64,000 nucleotides of DNA from assembly GCF_014699075.1 (NCBI RefSeq), contig NZ_JACXAB010000009.1, positions 62,001 to 126,000 of the forward strand. The letters are read 5' to 3'. Origin of the DNA: Microvirga sp. (GTDB taxonomy: Bacteria; Pseudomonadota; Alphaproteobacteria; Rhizobiales; Beijerinckiaceae). Made by a program: the position numbers and the translations under genes. Positions 63,308 through 64,000 of the stretch are shown here, piece by piece. The notes below the pieces were generated by a model. It did not search any database. It was not told the origin of the DNA and was given only the letters and a program-made list of their open reading frames with translations. Numbering within the stretch: the stretch's first letter is position 1; each line of letters starts with the position of its first letter.

Positions 63308-63380
63308 TTATGCGTCAACAAGTCCGGACGGCATGCCGCTGTCGTCGGGAGGGGTGGAGGAATTTTTTCGAAAATTCTTT

Positions 63381-63405
63381 GGAACCAGGCCGTACGAACG
63401 CCGTT
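63381..63405 (+). promoter_or_regulatory. EcfG-type promoter of a candidate small RNA
   Basis: GGAAC (63381-63385), a 16-base spacer and CGTT (63402-63405) match the consensus exactly. It points away from the promoter at 63283. No good gene follows, but a terminator lies 44 bases downstream. Confidence 0.72.
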
Positions 63406-63411
63406 ATGCTG

Positions 63412-63480
63412 ATAACCGGTCCGAATGCCCCCTTGGACTGGCACCTTTAAGGCGCAGCTTTATGGCTGCGCCTTTTATTT
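63412..63480 (+). ncRNA. Candidate stress-induced small RNA
   Basis: A transcript starting about 7 bases after the -10 at 63402 and ending at the terminator would be about 69 nt. A 14-codon frame (ATG at 63406) exists but starts upstream of the expected 5' end and lacks a ribosome site. The RNA is a prediction from promoter and terminator only. Confidence 0.45.
63449..63480 (+). terminator. Rho-independent terminator, plus strand
   Basis: AAGGCGCAGC (63449-63458) pairs with GCTGCGCCTT (63465-63474) over a TTTATG loop, followed by TTATTT. The T-rich tail is on the plus strand, and no plus-strand gene ends nearby. Confidence 0.85.
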
Positions 63481-63566
63481 TGCCTTCGCGCCGCAGCGCC
63501 GTTCGGATATGGGAACGGCGCCTGGGTTGCCCCAGACGCCGCATAACTCCTCAATAGTCCGCCAGA

Positions 63567-64000
63567 TTACTGCTTCGGAGCCGTCGAGGTGCCGGCGGAG
63601 CCGGTCGTCGAGTTGTTGGCGTTGCCGCCGTCCTGATCGAAGGCAGGAGCAGCCTGAAGCTGATCCTTCGTCATGCGCAGAACCACGCGCTCAGGCTGGT
63701 TCTGGTTGCTCGAGGTGTTGCTGGCCGTAGTGTTGGACGTTCCGGCCGTGCCCGAGCCCGTGGTCGCGGTGTTGCCGGTCGTGGTAGTCGAGCCCGTCGT
63801 CGCGACGCTGTTGTTGCCGCCGCCAGAGTTGTTGTTCATGGCTTGGGCCTGCTGGGCGTTCATGAACTCGAGGGCGTTGAACGGAACAGCCACATCCTTC
63901 TCGCCGATTCCGAGGAAGCCGCCAACACCCACTACGGCCGCCATGATCTGGCCGTTGCGGTCCATGATGACGTCATTGATGTCGCCGATCGACTCGTTGT
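63567..64000 (-). CDS. PRC-barrel protein, partial (N terminus beyond the window)
   Basis: The visible 144 or so residues begin inside a PRC-barrel domain (NESIGDINDVIMDRNGQ, GVGGFLGIGEKDVAVPF) and continue through an Asn/Ser/Thr/Gly-rich linker to a short C-terminal segment with RVVLRMTKDQLQAAPAF. The gene runs off the right end of the window, so its start is not visible. PRC-barrel proteins of this rhizobial type are usually secreted or membrane-associated and have no firm function. Low-complexity sequence makes the middle unreliable for comparison. Confidence 0.85.
   Translation of the reverse strand, partial: NESIGDINDVIMDRNGQIMAAVVGVGGFLGIGEKDVAVPFNALEFMNAQQAQAMNNNSGGGNNSVATTGSTTTTGNTATTGSGTAGTSNTTASNTSSNQNQPERVVLRMTKDQLQAAPAFDQDGGNANNSTTGSAGTSTAPKQ

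Noticed and set aside
63256..63444. N-terminal extension of the 78-residue gene to 63444
   Set aside because: It would run through a perfect EcfG promoter, and a strong ribosome site lies directly before the ATG at 63255.
63425..63730. A 101-codon frame after the plus-strand promoter at 63381
   Set aside because: It runs through a strong terminator and into the antisense of the PRC-barrel gene; no ribosome site precedes it.

Overview
The window is GC-rich, densely coded DNA from an alphaproteobacterium, most likely a Hyphomicrobiales member close to Methylobacteriaceae such as Microvirga or Methylobacterium (inference). Reasons: HWE-family histidine kinases, promoters of the EcfG general-stress type, a Rhizobium etli-type asparaginase, DUF1194, DUF3750 and DUF924 proteins, a two-subunit methylmalonyl-CoA mutase with MeaB, and many REP-like palindromic elements between genes. 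I see no rRNA, tRNA, CRISPR array, prophage or insertion sequence.

Layout. 0.2-7.9 kb: oligopeptidase B, two tandem PAS/GAF/HWE histidine kinases (the first broken by a one-base frameshift, the two sharing an identical 511-bp catalytic segment) and an isochorismatase-like hydrolase. 7.8-22 kb: housekeeping and envelope genes, including an Fe-type superoxide dismutase, a ChbG/HpnK deacetylase, a GT2 glycosyltransferase, MurJ, a class III adenylate cyclase, a DUF1194 protein, an IlvE-like aminotransferase, a haloacid dehalogenase, an M20 peptidase, a GNAT acetyltransferase, a DUF853 ATPase and a DUF2267 protein. 22-32 kb: propionyl-CoA/methylmalonyl-CoA metabolism (small mutase subunit, large mutase subunit, MeaB), interleaved with two tandem secreted paralogues, a GH16-RTX glucanase, a lipoprotein hydrolase and a DUF3750 protein. 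32-37.5 kb: an AraC-GyrI regulator, asparaginase, UDP-glucose dehydrogenase, a RAM-domain protein, a DUF924 protein and a lytic transglycosylase.

37.6-46.4 kb is the most unusual region. A stand-alone cyclic-nucleotide-binding protein overlaps a 901-aa ABC-exporter-like protein in which every ATPase motif I checked is degenerate and in which one NBD element recurs three times. Divergent from it is a tightly packed set of four glycosyltransferase genes; the last encodes a fusion to a polysaccharide-deacetylase-like domain. I infer a surface or exopolysaccharide locus with an unconventional, possibly cNMP-responsive membrane component. 46.6-53.6 kb is a translationally coupled Yej-type peptide ABC transporter operon ending in an acetamidase/formamidase. 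53.6-61.7 kb holds a DUF763 protein, a DEAD-box helicase, an MFS transporter, glpD, glpK and a HIT protein.

62-63.5 kb looks like a general-stress cluster. A KGG-motif stress protein, a two-gene operon of unknown function and a candidate small RNA each lie behind a GGAAC-N16-(C/G)GTT promoter, and another such promoter precedes the secreted protein gene at 24.6 kb. Both HWE kinases carry the HRxxN motif of kinases known to feed PhyR-NepR-EcfG, so sensor inputs and outputs of the same response may both be present here (inference). The window ends inside a PRC-barrel protein gene.
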